Positions 18,170 to 26,926 of a DNA stretch of 64,000 nucleotides are shown here, in pieces. A program made the position numbers and the translations under genes. Under the pieces are notes generated by a model that saw nothing but the letters and a program-made list of their open reading frames with translations, did no database searches and was not told the origin of the DNA. Numbering within the stretch: position 1 is the stretch's first letter; each line of letters starts with the position of its first letter. Source of the DNA: Massilia sp. Root133 (GTDB taxonomy: Bacteria > Pseudomonadota > Gammaproteobacteria > Burkholderiales > Burkholderiaceae_D); contig NZ_LMEW01000031.1 in assembly GCF_001426525.1 (NCBI RefSeq), positions 185,711 through 249,710 on the forward strand, given 5' to 3'.

Positions 18170-20367
18170 TGCAGACGGCGATCGACAAGCTGCGCGAACT
18201 GCGCGCGCTGCACGAAGACGGCCTGTTGAGCCGCCAGGAATTCGACAGCCGCAAGAACGCGATCCTCGACGCGGCGTATCCAGCCGACGCGCCGGTCGAC
18301 TTGCCGGTGCGCGCCGGCACCGAGATCGGCCTGATGGCCACGCAGGAAGTGGGGCCGGTGAACCGCCGCTACCGGCTCGAGCGCCTGATCGCGCAGGGCG
18401 GCATGGGCGAGGTGTGGCAGGCGACGGACCTCGCCACGCATGCGGAACTGGGCCACAGCGCCCAGGTCGCGCTGAAGATCCTGCCGCCCCGGCTCACGGA
18501 AAACTCGCTGCACGCGAAGCTCTTGATCGAGGAAGCGGCACGTGCGCGCCAATTGGCGCACCAGCACATCGTGCGCGTCTACGACTGGGCCCAGGACCCG
18601 GCGACCGGCAGCTATTTCATCATCATGGAGTGCCTGGACGGCGAGGACCTCGACGCGCTGCTGGCGCGCGTGGGCCGGCTCGACCTGGCGCGCGCGCTCG
18701 ACGTGCTGGCGCCCGTGGCCGCCGCGCTGGATTACGCGTGGGAGCGGCACCACCTCGTCCACCGCGACATCAAGCCCGCCAACGTGTTCCTCGCGCGCGG
18801 CGGCGACGTCAAGCTGCTCGACTTCGGCATCGCGGCGCGCGCCCGCGCGGGCGGCCTCGCGCTGGAAGCACCGGCCAGCTCGGGCACGGCGGGCTATCGC
18901 GCGCCGGAAGCCAGCGGCGCCGGCGGCGCGCCGGCGCGCGGGCTGGATGTGTATGCCGTCGCTGTCATGCTGTATCAAATGCTGACGGGGTCCTTGCCCG
19001 TCGGCGCCGATCCGGCCAGGCCGGCGGCATTCAACGATGCGCAGTGGGCCGTGCTGCGCGCCGGCTTTGCGCAGGACCCGGACGAGCGTCCGGCGAGTGT
19101 GACGGATCTGCTCGCGCGCTTGCACGCGGCGCCGGTCGTCGACGAGGCGGCGCAGGCGGCGCAGGCGGCGCAGGCCGCGGCGGACGCCATCGACAAGGAG
19201 CGCGCCGCACGCGAACTGGCGGCGCGCAAGCTGGCGCAGGCCCAGGCGGAAGCCGCGGCAAAAGCGCAGCTCGACCGCCAGCGCCGCGAACAGGAACGGG
19301 CCGCGAAACAGGCGGCGGAAGCGGCGCGTGCGGCGCGCAAGGAAGCGCTGCGCCAGCAGTTGCTGGAACGGCGTGCGGCGGAAGCGGAAAAGGCGAGACT
19401 GGAGCGCGAGGAAGCGCAGCGCAAGCTCGTGCAGGCCAGGGCGGCCGCGGCGTACATCGCGGAACAGAAGCGCGCCCGGCTCGAAGAGGCGGCGCGTGCC
19501 CAGGCCGTGCTGACGCAACTGATGCCCACGCCGGCCAGCCCCGTCGCCGACACGGAAGGGGTGCTGCGCGACCGCTTCCTCGGCGGCGACGCCAGGGGGC
19601 CGGAACTGGTGCTGCTGCCGACGGGCCGCTTCCAGATGGGCTCTCCCGAGCACGAACGGAAGGTCGCGATGGAAGCCGGCTCGCAGCCGGCCTGGCTGGC
19701 GCGCGAGCTGCCGCAGCACTGGGTCGGCATCGAGAAGCCGATCGCGATGGGCCGTTATCCCGTGACGGTCGGCGAGTGGCGCGTGTTCGTGGCAAGCACC
19801 GGCTGGCGGCCGAGCGGGGAAACCGACTGGGACGCACCGGGCTTCGCGCAGACCGACCGCCATCCCGTCGTCGGCGTAAACTGGTTCGACGCGATCCGCT
19901 ACGTGCGCTGGCTGTCCGAAGCGACCGGTAAGTCGTACCGGCTGCCGAGCGAGGCGGAATGGGAATACGCGTGCCGCGCCGGGACGAAGACGGCGTTCTC
20001 GTTCGGCGACAGGATCACGACCGACCAGGCGAACTACGACGGCAATTTCACGTACAACGGCGGCCCGCGCGGCGAGTACCGGCGCGGCACGACGCCGGTC
20101 GGCATGTTCGCCGCCAATCCCTGGGGCCTGTTCGATATGCACGGCAACGTGTGGGAATGGGTGCAGGATGTCGTCCACGACAATTACCATGGCGCGCCGC
20201 TCGACGGCGGCGCGTGGGAGGAGGACGGCGACCAGGCCCGCCGCATCCTGCGCGGCGGCTCCTGGCTGTACAACCCGCGCTACCTGCGCTCGGCGCTACG
20301 CAACGGCTTTTCGGCCGCGCTGTCGAACGACATTGTCGGTTTTCGTATCGTACGCGACCTGATGTAG
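18166..20367 (+). CDS. Ser/Thr protein kinase fused to an FGE-like (SUMF1) domain
   Basis: 733 residues. A SHOCT-like helix pair at 4-35 (LHEDGLLSRQEFD...NAILD) comes first. A Hanks kinase at about 68-325 follows, with GGMGEVW at 78-84, K104 in VALK, HRDIKPAN from H199 and DFG at 219-221. A charged coiled coil spans about 335-450. The C-terminal FGE-sulfatase fold is at about 480-733, with RLPSEAEWEYACRAG, NVWEWVQD and RILRGGSW. The catalytic Cys pair of true formylglycine-generating enzymes is absent: LYNP follows GGSW. So this domain is more likely a binding module. No transmembrane helix is seen. The start at 18166 overlaps the upstream stop (ATGATG); 18169 is equally possible. Confidence 0.85.
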   Translation: MMQTAIDKLRELRALHEDGLLSRQEFDSRKNAILDAAYPADAPVDLPVRAGTEIGLMATQEVGPVNRRYRLERLIAQGGMGEVWQATDLATHAELGHSAQVALKILPPRLTENSLHAKLLIEEAARARQLAHQHIVRVYDWAQDPATGSYFIIMECLDGEDLDALLARVGRLDLARALDVLAPVAAALDYAWERHHLVHRDIKPANVFLARGGDVKLLDFGIAARARAGGLALEAPASSGTAGYRAPEASGAGGAPARGLDVYAVAVMLYQMLTGSLPVGADPARPAAFNDAQWAVLRAGFAQDPDERPASVTDLLARLHAAPVVDEAAQAAQAAQAAADAIDKERAARELAARKLAQAQAEAAAKAQLDRQRREQERAAKQAAEAARAARKEALRQQLLERRAAEAEKARLEREEAQRKLVQARAAAAYIAEQKRARLEEAARAQAVLTQLMPTPASPVADTEGVLRDRFLGGDARGPELVLLPTGRFQMGSPEHERKVAMEAGSQPAWLARELPQHWVGIEKPIAMGRYPVTVGEWRVFVASTGWRPSGETDWDAPGFAQTDRHPVVGVNWFDAIRYVRWLSEATGKSYRLPSEAEWEYACRAGTKTAFSFGDRITTDQANYDGNFTYNGGPRGEYRRGTTPVGMFAANPWGLFDMHGNVWEWVQDVVHDNYHGAPLDGGAWEEDGDQARRILRGGSWLYNPRYLRSALRNGFSAALSNDIVGFRIVRDLM

Positions 20368-20449
20368 CCAACACGATACGCGGCGGAAATTCGCTGTGTC
20401 TCTACCTTGAGCGCATAATGAATCGCACTCTGCAAACGAGGAGGCGATC

Positions 20450-20554
20450 ATGCGAATTCCCAAGGATATCCAGATCCCGTTCATTGTCCTGTCGCTGGAA
20501 GCCGTGCTGCTGACCGGCGCGGCGTTGATCTTCCTGATCCTGCGGCCGGGCTGA
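20450..20554 (+). CDS. 34-residue single-pass membrane protein
   Basis: A short frame with a strong ribosome site GAGGAGGCG ending 4 nt before the ATG. The product MRIPKDIQIPFIVLSLEAVLLTG... has a short polar head and one hydrophobic helix (about residues 9-31) ending in RPG. Its TGA abuts the stop of the FHA gene on the other strand at 20555. It lies at the meeting point of the two arms of the kinase block, 82 bp after the kinase-FGE gene. Coding is supported by the ribosome site and membrane-helix design. Function is unknown. Confidence 0.55.
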   Translation: MRIPKDIQIPFIVLSLEAVLLTGAALIFLILRPG

Positions 20555-22033
20555 TCAGGCGTCCAGCAGGCGTGCGTGCGCGCGCCGGCGGTCGCCCGTG
20601 CGTTCGGCATGGTCTTCGGGACGCGGGCTGGCCGCGAAGCGCACGCGGCCCGTGAACCGGGCGAGGCGGTCCAGCACCGTGGCCGGGCCGATGGCGGTTT
20701 CCTGGCCACTGGCCGGGTCGACGTGCCAGAAGCCGCCGTCGCGGTGGAACAGGACCGGCATGCCCGCCGCGCGCGGCAGGGCGCCGGCCCCCTGCGCCGC
20801 CGGCTCGGGCACGACGCCGGGCGCCAGCAGCACGAAGCACTCGGACGCACCGCCGGCATCCACGCGGTGCAGGGTCAGCGCATGCGCGTGCAGCGCGGTC
20901 ACGACGAACGTCACCACGCCGCGTATGCTGGCCGTCAATTCGATGCGCATCCCGAGGCGCAGGGGGACGGGCACGTGCTTGCCCGGCCAGGCGCCGTCCA
21001 GCAACAGGCCGTAGCGCGACACGTCCTCGATCTCGAACCCGCCGCGCGCGGGGCGGATGACGGCGTGGCGCGCGGACAGCCGGCGCGTGAGGCCATCCCG
21101 TTCGGGCCCGTTCCCGTCATGGTGTTCCAGCAGCAGGTCGGCCTCGGCGCCGACGGTGTCGAAGCGGCCCAGCACGCATTCGTCCAGCGCGAACAGCCGC
21201 ACGTGGCGCTGGGCGCCGGCGTCCGGTTCCGCGTACACGAGGCAGCCGACGCTCGCCGGGCACGGATGCGCCGCGCGCTCGGCGGGCAGGTCGATCTCGA
21301 TCAGGTCTTCGTCCCACGCGATGGTCGGCAGGCCGACGGCCACTTTGCCGCCGGCATTCCCATCGAGGTTCAGCTGGGCGATGGAGGCGTTGCGGGCCTC
21401 GATGTCGATGTCCATCGCGCCGCCGCCGGCCAGGCCTTGTACCCGGGCGATGGCGGCATCGTCGGCGCTGATGCGCACGTTCTTGTGCGTGGACAGATAG
21501 GTCTGGTGGATCTCGCCCAGCGACGCGTCCGGGCGCGGCACGAGCAGCACGAGCGTCGCGACCCATGTGCGCGCCGGGTGGCGCGCATGGATTTCCAGGT
21601 CGACGCGGTACTGGCCATGTTCCCGTCCGCGCGACGAGAATTCCACGAACACGGGCCGCCAGTCGCCGCGCAAGGTGCGCGAAAACTGCAACTGGCCGGC
21701 GCCCATCGGCAACAGCTTCGATTCGAGCAGCAGCGTCAGTTGCGCCGGCGCGTCGTCCGGCATGCCCCGCAGTTCCAGCTTGATCGCCTGGCGGCCGCCG
21801 GCCGCGCGCGGGTCGAAGCCGCTCACGTGCAGGTGCGGCCGGGGTGGCGACGCCTGGATCGGCGCCGGTATCCGCGCCGGTCCTGCGGCGCGTACGCGTT
21901 TCAGCATCTCGAAACTCGAGCCGAGCACATCGACCGCGCCGGCGGGCTGGCGGTGGCCGTGCGCGCACTGCGCCTCGCCCGGGGCGACCCAGACGGTGCA
22001 ATGCGGGTGATCGGGACTGCTGCAACGCTTCAT
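20555..22033 (-). CDS. FHA-domain protein with Cys/His-rich N-terminus
   Basis: 492 residues. The N-terminus has a Cys/His cluster (CSSPDHPHC, CAHGH) that could bind zinc. Residues about 85-290 are beta-rich and unassigned. An FHA domain at about 290-360 shows the phosphothreonine-binding signature LGRFD ... RLSARHAVI ... IEDVSRYGLLLDG (GR, SxxH and N/G-type loops). A further beta region follows to about 465, then a basic tail. FHA domains bind pThr peptides, which fits the two kinases nearby. It is upstream of neither kinase but faces the kinase-FGE gene. Confidence 0.8.
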   Translation of the reverse strand: MKRCSSPDHPHCTVWVAPGEAQCAHGHRQPAGAVDVLGSSFEMLKRVRAAGPARIPAPIQASPPRPHLHVSGFDPRAAGGRQAIKLELRGMPDDAPAQLTLLLESKLLPMGAGQLQFSRTLRGDWRPVFVEFSSRGREHGQYRVDLEIHARHPARTWVATLVLLVPRPDASLGEIHQTYLSTHKNVRISADDAAIARVQGLAGGGAMDIDIEARNASIAQLNLDGNAGGKVAVGLPTIAWDEDLIEIDLPAERAAHPCPASVGCLVYAEPDAGAQRHVRLFALDECVLGRFDTVGAEADLLLEHHDGNGPERDGLTRRLSARHAVIRPARGGFEIEDVSRYGLLLDGAWPGKHVPVPLRLGMRIELTASIRGVVTFVVTALHAHALTLHRVDAGGASECFVLLAPGVVPEPAAQGAGALPRAAGMPVLFHRDGGFWHVDPASGQETAIGPATVLDRLARFTGRVRFAASPRPEDHAERTGDRRRAHARLLDA

Positions 22034-22094
22034 GGGCGGTTATCGGTTCGGCAGATGTGGGCTGTGGACGGGTCGTCGGACCTCAGCTTACGCG

Positions 22095-22100
22095 ATTGTA
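22095..22100 (-). promoter_or_regulatory. Possible -10 box upstream of the FHA gene
   Basis: On the minus strand TACAAT lies 62-67 nt upstream of the start at 22033, in a 134-bp gap that also separates the PP2C stop. No good -35 is seen at standard spacing, so this is tentative. Confidence 0.3.
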
Positions 22101-22167
22101 GCGTAGCGCGGCGCGCGGATTTCATGGTTGAGCAAGACTTTTTTCCAAGATGCACTATTTACCACAG

Positions 22168-23127
22168 TCATGCCCCCGGCAATGCGGTCTCGTCGCGCGC
22201 CGCGCCAGGGACGCGCACGAGGATGGCGCTGACGTTGTCCGGATAAAAGAATGCGGCCGGATGGGCGTCGTAGGCCGCCATCAGCGCGCGCAGCATCGCG
22301 GCGGCGTCGGCGGTGCCGGCCAGCAGTTGCGGCCATTGTCCGGCCCAGCCGACCGGGTCCGAGCACGACCACAGGCCGTCCGTCGCCAGCAGGTAGGAGG
22401 CGCCGGGACGCAGCGCGAGCGGACGACGGTCGGCCAGCCCGGACAGCCAGGACGGCAGGTTCAGCGGCGATAGTTCGTACAGCGGGTCGTTCAGCCGCGT
22501 CGGGTCGGCGAACGCGTTCCCGAGCAGGAAGGCCTGGGCGATCTGCGGCCGGTGTTCGCCATGGACCTGGCGCCACCAGTCGGCTTCGCCCAGCAGGCCT
22601 GCCATCGCATAGGCGGTGGCGGGGACGTGGTCGACCGTCAGCGGCGCCGCGCGTGCCGGCGTGATCTCGTACAGGCGCGAATCGCCCACGTGGTACAGCA
22701 GCGGCGTGTCGTCCGCGCGCAGTTCCAGCAGCGTGAGCGTCGTGCCGGGACGGGGGCCGGGCACGTCGGCGAAATGGCGCTGCAGGTCGGCGTGCAGCGC
22801 GTCCAGGCGGCGCGCCAGCTCGGCGCCGGTGGCGCACGGCGGCAGCGCGAGCAGGCCGGCGACGACGGCTTCCGCGGCTTCGCGGCCGTGGCCATGGCCG
22901 CCCATGCCGTCCAGCACGGCCAGTCGCGCGTGGCCGCGACGCCAGCCGGGGAGTGTCCGGCGCTGCACGGCCTGGTCCTGCAGCCAGGCGGCGTCGCCGT
23001 CCGTGTCGATCAGGAGCAGGTTGTCCTGGTTTTCCGCGCGCCGGCGCGGCCCGGCGCCCAGGCGCGAGCACGCCGCAACGTCCAGGGGGCCGAAGCGCAG
23101 CCCGGCAATGAAGGGAGAAATTGGCAT
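22168..23127 (-). CDS. PP2C-family protein phosphatase
   Basis: 319 residues covering one PP2C domain with all key motifs: ENQDN (32-36), LDGMGGHG (72-79), GTTLTLLEL, YHVGDSRLYEI, ATDGLW and DNVSAI near the C-terminus. The aspartates hold two Mn/Mg ions that activate water for phosphoSer/phosphoThr hydrolysis. It is the obvious counter-enzyme of the kinases at 18166 and 29208. There is no transmembrane segment. The AAAGG near the start is very close to the ATG, so its translation initiation is unusual. The MFS gene upstream ends 40 bp before it. Confidence 0.88.
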   Translation of the reverse strand: MPISPFIAGLRFGPLDVAACSRLGAGPRRRAENQDNLLLIDTDGDAAWLQDQAVQRRTLPGWRRGHARLAVLDGMGGHGHGREAAEAVVAGLLALPPCATGAELARRLDALHADLQRHFADVPGPRPGTTLTLLELRADDTPLLYHVGDSRLYEITPARAAPLTVDHVPATAYAMAGLLGEADWWRQVHGEHRPQIAQAFLLGNAFADPTRLNDPLYELSPLNLPSWLSGLADRRPLALRPGASYLLATDGLWSCSDPVGWAGQWPQLLAGTADAAAMLRALMAAYDAHPAAFFYPDNVSAILVRVPGAARDETALPGA

Positions 23128-23167
23128 CCTTTACTCTAACCGCAAATGCCAGAAGACCAAGCTTCGA

Positions 23168-24421
23168 TTAGATGGGGTTTTGCCGTCCACCCGTCAGCAA
23201 CACGGCCGCGTTGACGAGCACGCACGCGCCGGCCGCCGCCATCGCGAACCGCACGCCGCAGGCGTCGGCCATGCGGCCCCAGAACAGGCTGCCGAGCGTG
23301 TAGCCGCCCGCCATCACGACGAGATAGATGGCCAGCGTGCGCGCCCGCACGTCCGCCGGGAACGACAGCTGGGCGGCCGCGTTCAGGGTCGACACGACGG
23401 CCGACCAGGCCATGCCGCCGACCACGATCAGCGGGATGAGCAGCGCCAGCGTATGCAGGAAGGGCAGGATGGCCAGCATCGTGCCGTACACGGCCAGCGC
23501 GGCGGCCAGGATCCTGGTCTTGTCGACGCGCGCGCGGATCGCGGGCAGGCAGAATGCGGCCAGCACGGCGCCGGCGCCCAGGCTGCCCATCAGGGTGCCG
23601 AACACGCTGGCGTCCATCCGGAGGACGTCGCGCACGAACACGGGCAGCAGGCCCGCGAAGGCGATGGTGGCGAAGAACACGGTGGCCACGTTGCGCAGGA
23701 TGCGCCGGTAGCGCGGGCAGCCGAACGCCGTTCGCACGCCTTCGCGCAGGCGCGCGCCATAGCCCGCGCAGGGCTTCACGTGCGAGCGGTCGGCGCGCCA
23801 CCAGGCGCGGTAGATGGCGAGCAGGCCCACGAACGAGATCGCGTTGAGGAGGAACAGCGGACCGGGGCCGATCCATTTGAACAGGACCCCGCCCAGCGCC
23901 GGGCCGATGATCGCGGCCGTGTTGTACGACAGGTTGTTGAGGGTCGCGGCGGCTTCCACTTCGTCCGGCTCGACGAGCCCGGACATCGCCGCCTGCCACG
24001 CGGGCCACATGAACGCGGAGCCGCAGCCGAGGCAGAACAGCACCATCAGCACGACGGCGTGCGGCGCATGGCCGGAGGCGACGAGGGCGGCCAGCGTGCA
24101 CGCGCAGCCGGCCATGAACAGGTTGCAGAAGAACAGGAATTGCGGGCGGTGCACGGCATCCGCGACGACGCCCGCGAACAGCGCGAACAGGAAGATCGGG
24201 ATGTACGTGCACGTCTGCACGAGCGTCGTCGTGGACGCCGAGTGCGAGCTGGACGCGATCAGCCAGGCCGCCGCGAACGTCTGGATCCACGTGCCGAGAT
24301 TGGAGACCAGGTTGGCGCACCACAGGTGCCGGTAGCGCGCATGGCGCAGCGGTTGCGTCAGCGGGACCTTGCGCCGGCCTTGCGTACCCGTCTGCGCCGG
24401 GGTGAAGCTGGATGTCGTCAT
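23168..24421 (-). CDS. MFS transporter (MFS_3/DUF894, EntS-like)
   Basis: 417 residues and about 12 helices. The start (PLRHARYRHLWCANLVSNLGTWIQT) and the long second half are typical of the MFS_3/EntS-like group of exporters. The substrate is unknown. It is inserted between the PP2C gene and the SH3/SEDS arm and, with the GNAT gene, does not look functionally connected to the kinase block. Confidence 0.82.
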   Translation of the reverse strand: MTTSSFTPAQTGTQGRRKVPLTQPLRHARYRHLWCANLVSNLGTWIQTFAAAWLIASSSHSASTTTLVQTCTYIPIFLFALFAGVVADAVHRPQFLFFCNLFMAGCACTLAALVASGHAPHAVVLMVLFCLGCGSAFMWPAWQAAMSGLVEPDEVEAAATLNNLSYNTAAIIGPALGGVLFKWIGPGPLFLLNAISFVGLLAIYRAWWRADRSHVKPCAGYGARLREGVRTAFGCPRYRRILRNVATVFFATIAFAGLLPVFVRDVLRMDASVFGTLMGSLGAGAVLAAFCLPAIRARVDKTRILAAALAVYGTMLAILPFLHTLALLIPLIVVGGMAWSAVVSTLNAAAQLSFPADVRARTLAIYLVVMAGGYTLGSLFWGRMADACGVRFAMAAAGACVLVNAAVLLTGGRQNPI

Positions 24422-24528
24422 CGGGCCAGTCTAAGTGCGCGGCCCGGCCGGGTCAACGCGGCAGGGGATGCCCGCGTGGTTTTCCCAACGTGACGTTTCG
24501 ACAAGGCTGCCGTGTTATCTTGTGACGC

Positions 24529-24999
24529 ATGCAAATACGCCTACTGGAACCCGCCGACATCCCGGCCGCCGCCGCGGTCCTGCGCCGTGCCGCCGAGACG
24601 TTCTTCCTGCACGAATCCGCGCCGGAGGACGCCGCCGGCTTCCTCGCCCAGCACGACGCCGCGGGCCTGCGCCGCAACCTGGACGCCGGCTTCGTCTACC
24701 ACGTGGCCGTCGTCGACGGCGTGCTGGCCGGCTTCATCGGTGTGCGCGGCGGCACGCACGTGTTCCACCTGTTCGTCGACGCCGCATACCAGCGGCGCGG
24801 CATCGCGCGGGCGTTGTGGGACGCGGGACGCGCGGCGGCGCTCGGGCCCGGGCACCCGGGTTTCTTTACCGTGAATGCGTCGAATTTCGCCGTGCCCTTC
24901 TACGCGTCGCTCGGCTTCGAACGCACGGCGCCCATGCAGGTCGACAAGGTGCGCTACAACCCGATGCGCCTGTCAATGCCGCTCGTCGGTGCGGCGTAG
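24529..24999 (+). CDS. GNAT-family N-acetyltransferase
   Basis: 156 residues. The acetyl-CoA-binding motif A appears as LFVDAAYQRRGIARALW (Q/RxxGxA near residues 84-100), followed by an NASNFAVPFYASLGFERT motif B. The acceptor is unknown. It is oriented opposite to its neighbours and its 3' end overlaps the SH3 gene by 27 bp on the other strand. No clear ribosome site precedes the ATG; translation could be leaderless. Confidence 0.82.
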   Translation: MQIRLLEPADIPAAAAVLRRAAETFFLHESAPEDAAGFLAQHDAAGLRRNLDAGFVYHVAVVDGVLAGFIGVRGGTHVFHLFVDAAYQRRGIARALWDAGRAAALGPGHPGFFTVNASNFAVPFYASLGFERTAPMQVDKVRYNPMRLSMPLVGAA

Positions 25000-25386
25000 C
25001 CACAGGCTGCTCGCCCAGCCTTCCACGCCGCCTTCCACGCGCACGCGCCACCAGTCGCCGTCCGTCGCCCCCGTCGCGCTGACGACCGTCCCCGCGCGCA
25101 GCACGCGCATGCGGGCGGCACCCACGCCGCGGTCCTCGCGCAGGTTCAGGTCGTCGACGACCAGGTAGCGGGCGCCGGCGGCCGGGCCGGCTGCCACGGC
25201 CACGGCCACGGGTTCCGGCGCGGCCGGCAGGAGCGTGGAGAACAGCAGGCCGACACCGAGCGTGCCGCCGGCGACGACGGCCAGCGCCCGCAGGTTCGGC
25301 CGGCGCCACCATCCGCGCGGCGTGCACCACGCGGCCAGCACGAGCGTCGCCGCCAGCGCGCCGGCCCACACGAGCCACGAAGCCAT
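24973..25386 (-). CDS. Membrane protein with SH3-like domain
   Basis: 137 residues. Two hydrophobic helices at about 3-20 and 35-55 are followed by an SH3b domain at 75-135 (LVVDDLNLREDRGVGAARMRVLRAGTVVSATG... GVEGWASSLWL). Bacterial SH3b domains often bind peptidoglycan or peptides. The start at 25386 has GAGGCGG upstream; an in-frame ATG at 25401 overlapping the previous stop is an alternative. It is the last gene of the kinase-SEDS arm and likely exposes the SH3 to the periplasm. Confidence 0.7.
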   Translation of the reverse strand: MASWLVWAGALAATLVLAAWCTPRGWWRRPNLRALAVVAGGTLGVGLLFSTLLPAAPEPVAVAVAAGPAAGARYLVVDDLNLREDRGVGAARMRVLRAGTVVSATGATDGDWWRVRVEGGVEGWASSLWLRRTDERH

Positions 25387-25393
25387 GGCCGCC

Positions 25394-26926
25394 TCACGCA
25401 TCGAAGCGCAGCACGTAATGGCCCGCGACTAGGTGGTGCCCGGCCGGCAGGCGGTACGGCTGCTCCGGCGTCGCGGTGTCGATCGCGGCGACGAATGCCA
25501 GCTTGTCATCGAGGTGGTACAAGGCCTGCGTGGGCGACAGGCGCGCGATCCGCCAGCCGTCCGGTCCCGCTTCGAAGCTGAACGCGTCGCGCGACAGGCC
25601 CAGGCGGTCGGCGCTCGACGGCGGCGTGCCGGCGGCATGCTTCAGGAAGGCCGGCGAATCCAGTACGCGCAGCGCCGCGAGCATGGGTGCGCCCCGGCCG
25701 AACGTGAAGCGCGCGCCGGGCGCCACCGGCAGCGCCGGCGGCTGCGGCAGCACGAGCAGGGCGCAGTAGCGGTCGGCCAGTGCGGGGGCGCAGGCGGCCA
25801 GTTCCACGCGCGTGCCGTCGAGGGGGCTGAACGCGGCCGGCACGGCGATCCGTTCGCGGCCGGCCTGCGTGATCGCCTGCAGCTGGTCCTGGTCGTCGAC
25901 GGCGAAGCCGATGACCGTGTCCGACGGTTGCGTCGACGGGACGAACGCGCGGTTCAGGTTGATCTCGAGCGCCTGCGCGCCCGTTTCGCGATAGCGCGAC
26001 AGCCGCGGCAGCGCCAGCGCGGCCAGCGTGACGCGCTGGCGCGACACGGGGGCGTACGTGGCGTCGACGGTTGGCGGTGCCGGGGCGCGCGCCACCGGCA
26101 CCGCGGTCAGTTCGGGGTCGGGGACGGCACGCGGTTTCCACACGGCGGGGCGGGCCGACGCAGGTTTGACCGGCGCCGGCGCGCGGGCCGTCGCGTTCGG
26201 CGTCACCCGCAGCAGCAGGCGCAACGCGGCGCCGGTGGCGTCGACGGCGCCGCGGCGCGACTTGATCGTCCAGTAGCCGGCGGCCGCGTCGTAGCCGCAG
26301 TCGAAGGCGTCCTTCGGCCGCACCTGCACTTCGAGCGGAGAGTCCGGTCCGTCGTTGATGAGGAGGACGGCGCCTTCCGCGCCGAACGGCCAGCCCGGCG
26401 CGGTGTACGTCGCTTCGTGCGCGTCGTGGCCGATCAGGGTCAGTCTCTGGTTCGGGTAGATGGGGCAGACGGTCTTCCACACGGCGCTGTCGCGCGATAC
26501 GCTGACGGTGTACTGCACGGCCTCGCCCGGCGCGGGCAGGTAGACGGCATGGCCGAACTTCACTTCGACCTCGCCCGGCTCCAGGCGGTCGGCGCCGACG
26601 ACGTGGTAACGGACGTCGTCGCCCTGCAGCAGGTCGCCGAAATCCTTGCGGTGCAGCGCGGACAGCGACTCGGCGAGGTCGCGCACGCGGGCGCCGCGCG
26701 TGAGGTGGCGGTCGTCGTCGACCTCTTCCTGCGGCAGCACCAGCGTGATGTGGGAAAAGCAGCGCGTCGCGGCGCGTCCGCGCTGTTCGCGCGGCGAGCG
26801 TTCCAGCAGGTCGCGCAGCAGCGGACGGCGCGCGAACAGCGCCAGCCCGGGCGCCTGCCAGATGGCATGGGCGTCGAAGACGTCGTTGATCTTGCCTAGG
26901 GCTTCATGTTGGACGTAGACCGGCAT
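25394..26926 (-). CDS. Uncharacterised protein with C-terminal FHA-like domain
   Basis: 510 residues. Residues about 1-230 are mixed alpha/beta and unrecognised. A Pro/Ala linker spans about 240-290. The last 110 residues look FHA-like: FTFGRGAP, then LGLSRDAFSFE, then WRIARLSPTQALYHLDD and a GHYVLRF end. The canonical SxxH His is replaced by F, so phosphopeptide binding is uncertain. GGAG 9 nt upstream of the ATG supports the start. It overlaps the SEDS gene by 31 bp and precedes the SH3 gene. Confidence 0.65.
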   Translation of the reverse strand: MPVYVQHEALGKINDVFDAHAIWQAPGLALFARRPLLRDLLERSPREQRGRAATRCFSHITLVLPQEEVDDDRHLTRGARVRDLAESLSALHRKDFGDLLQGDDVRYHVVGADRLEPGEVEVKFGHAVYLPAPGEAVQYTVSVSRDSAVWKTVCPIYPNQRLTLIGHDAHEATYTAPGWPFGAEGAVLLINDGPDSPLEVQVRPKDAFDCGYDAAAGYWTIKSRRGAVDATGAALRLLLRVTPNATARAPAPVKPASARPAVWKPRAVPDPELTAVPVARAPAPPTVDATYAPVSRQRVTLAALALPRLSRYRETGAQALEINLNRAFVPSTQPSDTVIGFAVDDQDQLQAITQAGRERIAVPAAFSPLDGTRVELAACAPALADRYCALLVLPQPPALPVAPGARFTFGRGAPMLAALRVLDSPAFLKHAAGTPPSSADRLGLSRDAFSFEAGPDGWRIARLSPTQALYHLDDKLAFVAAIDTATPEQPYRLPAGHHLVAGHYVLRFDA

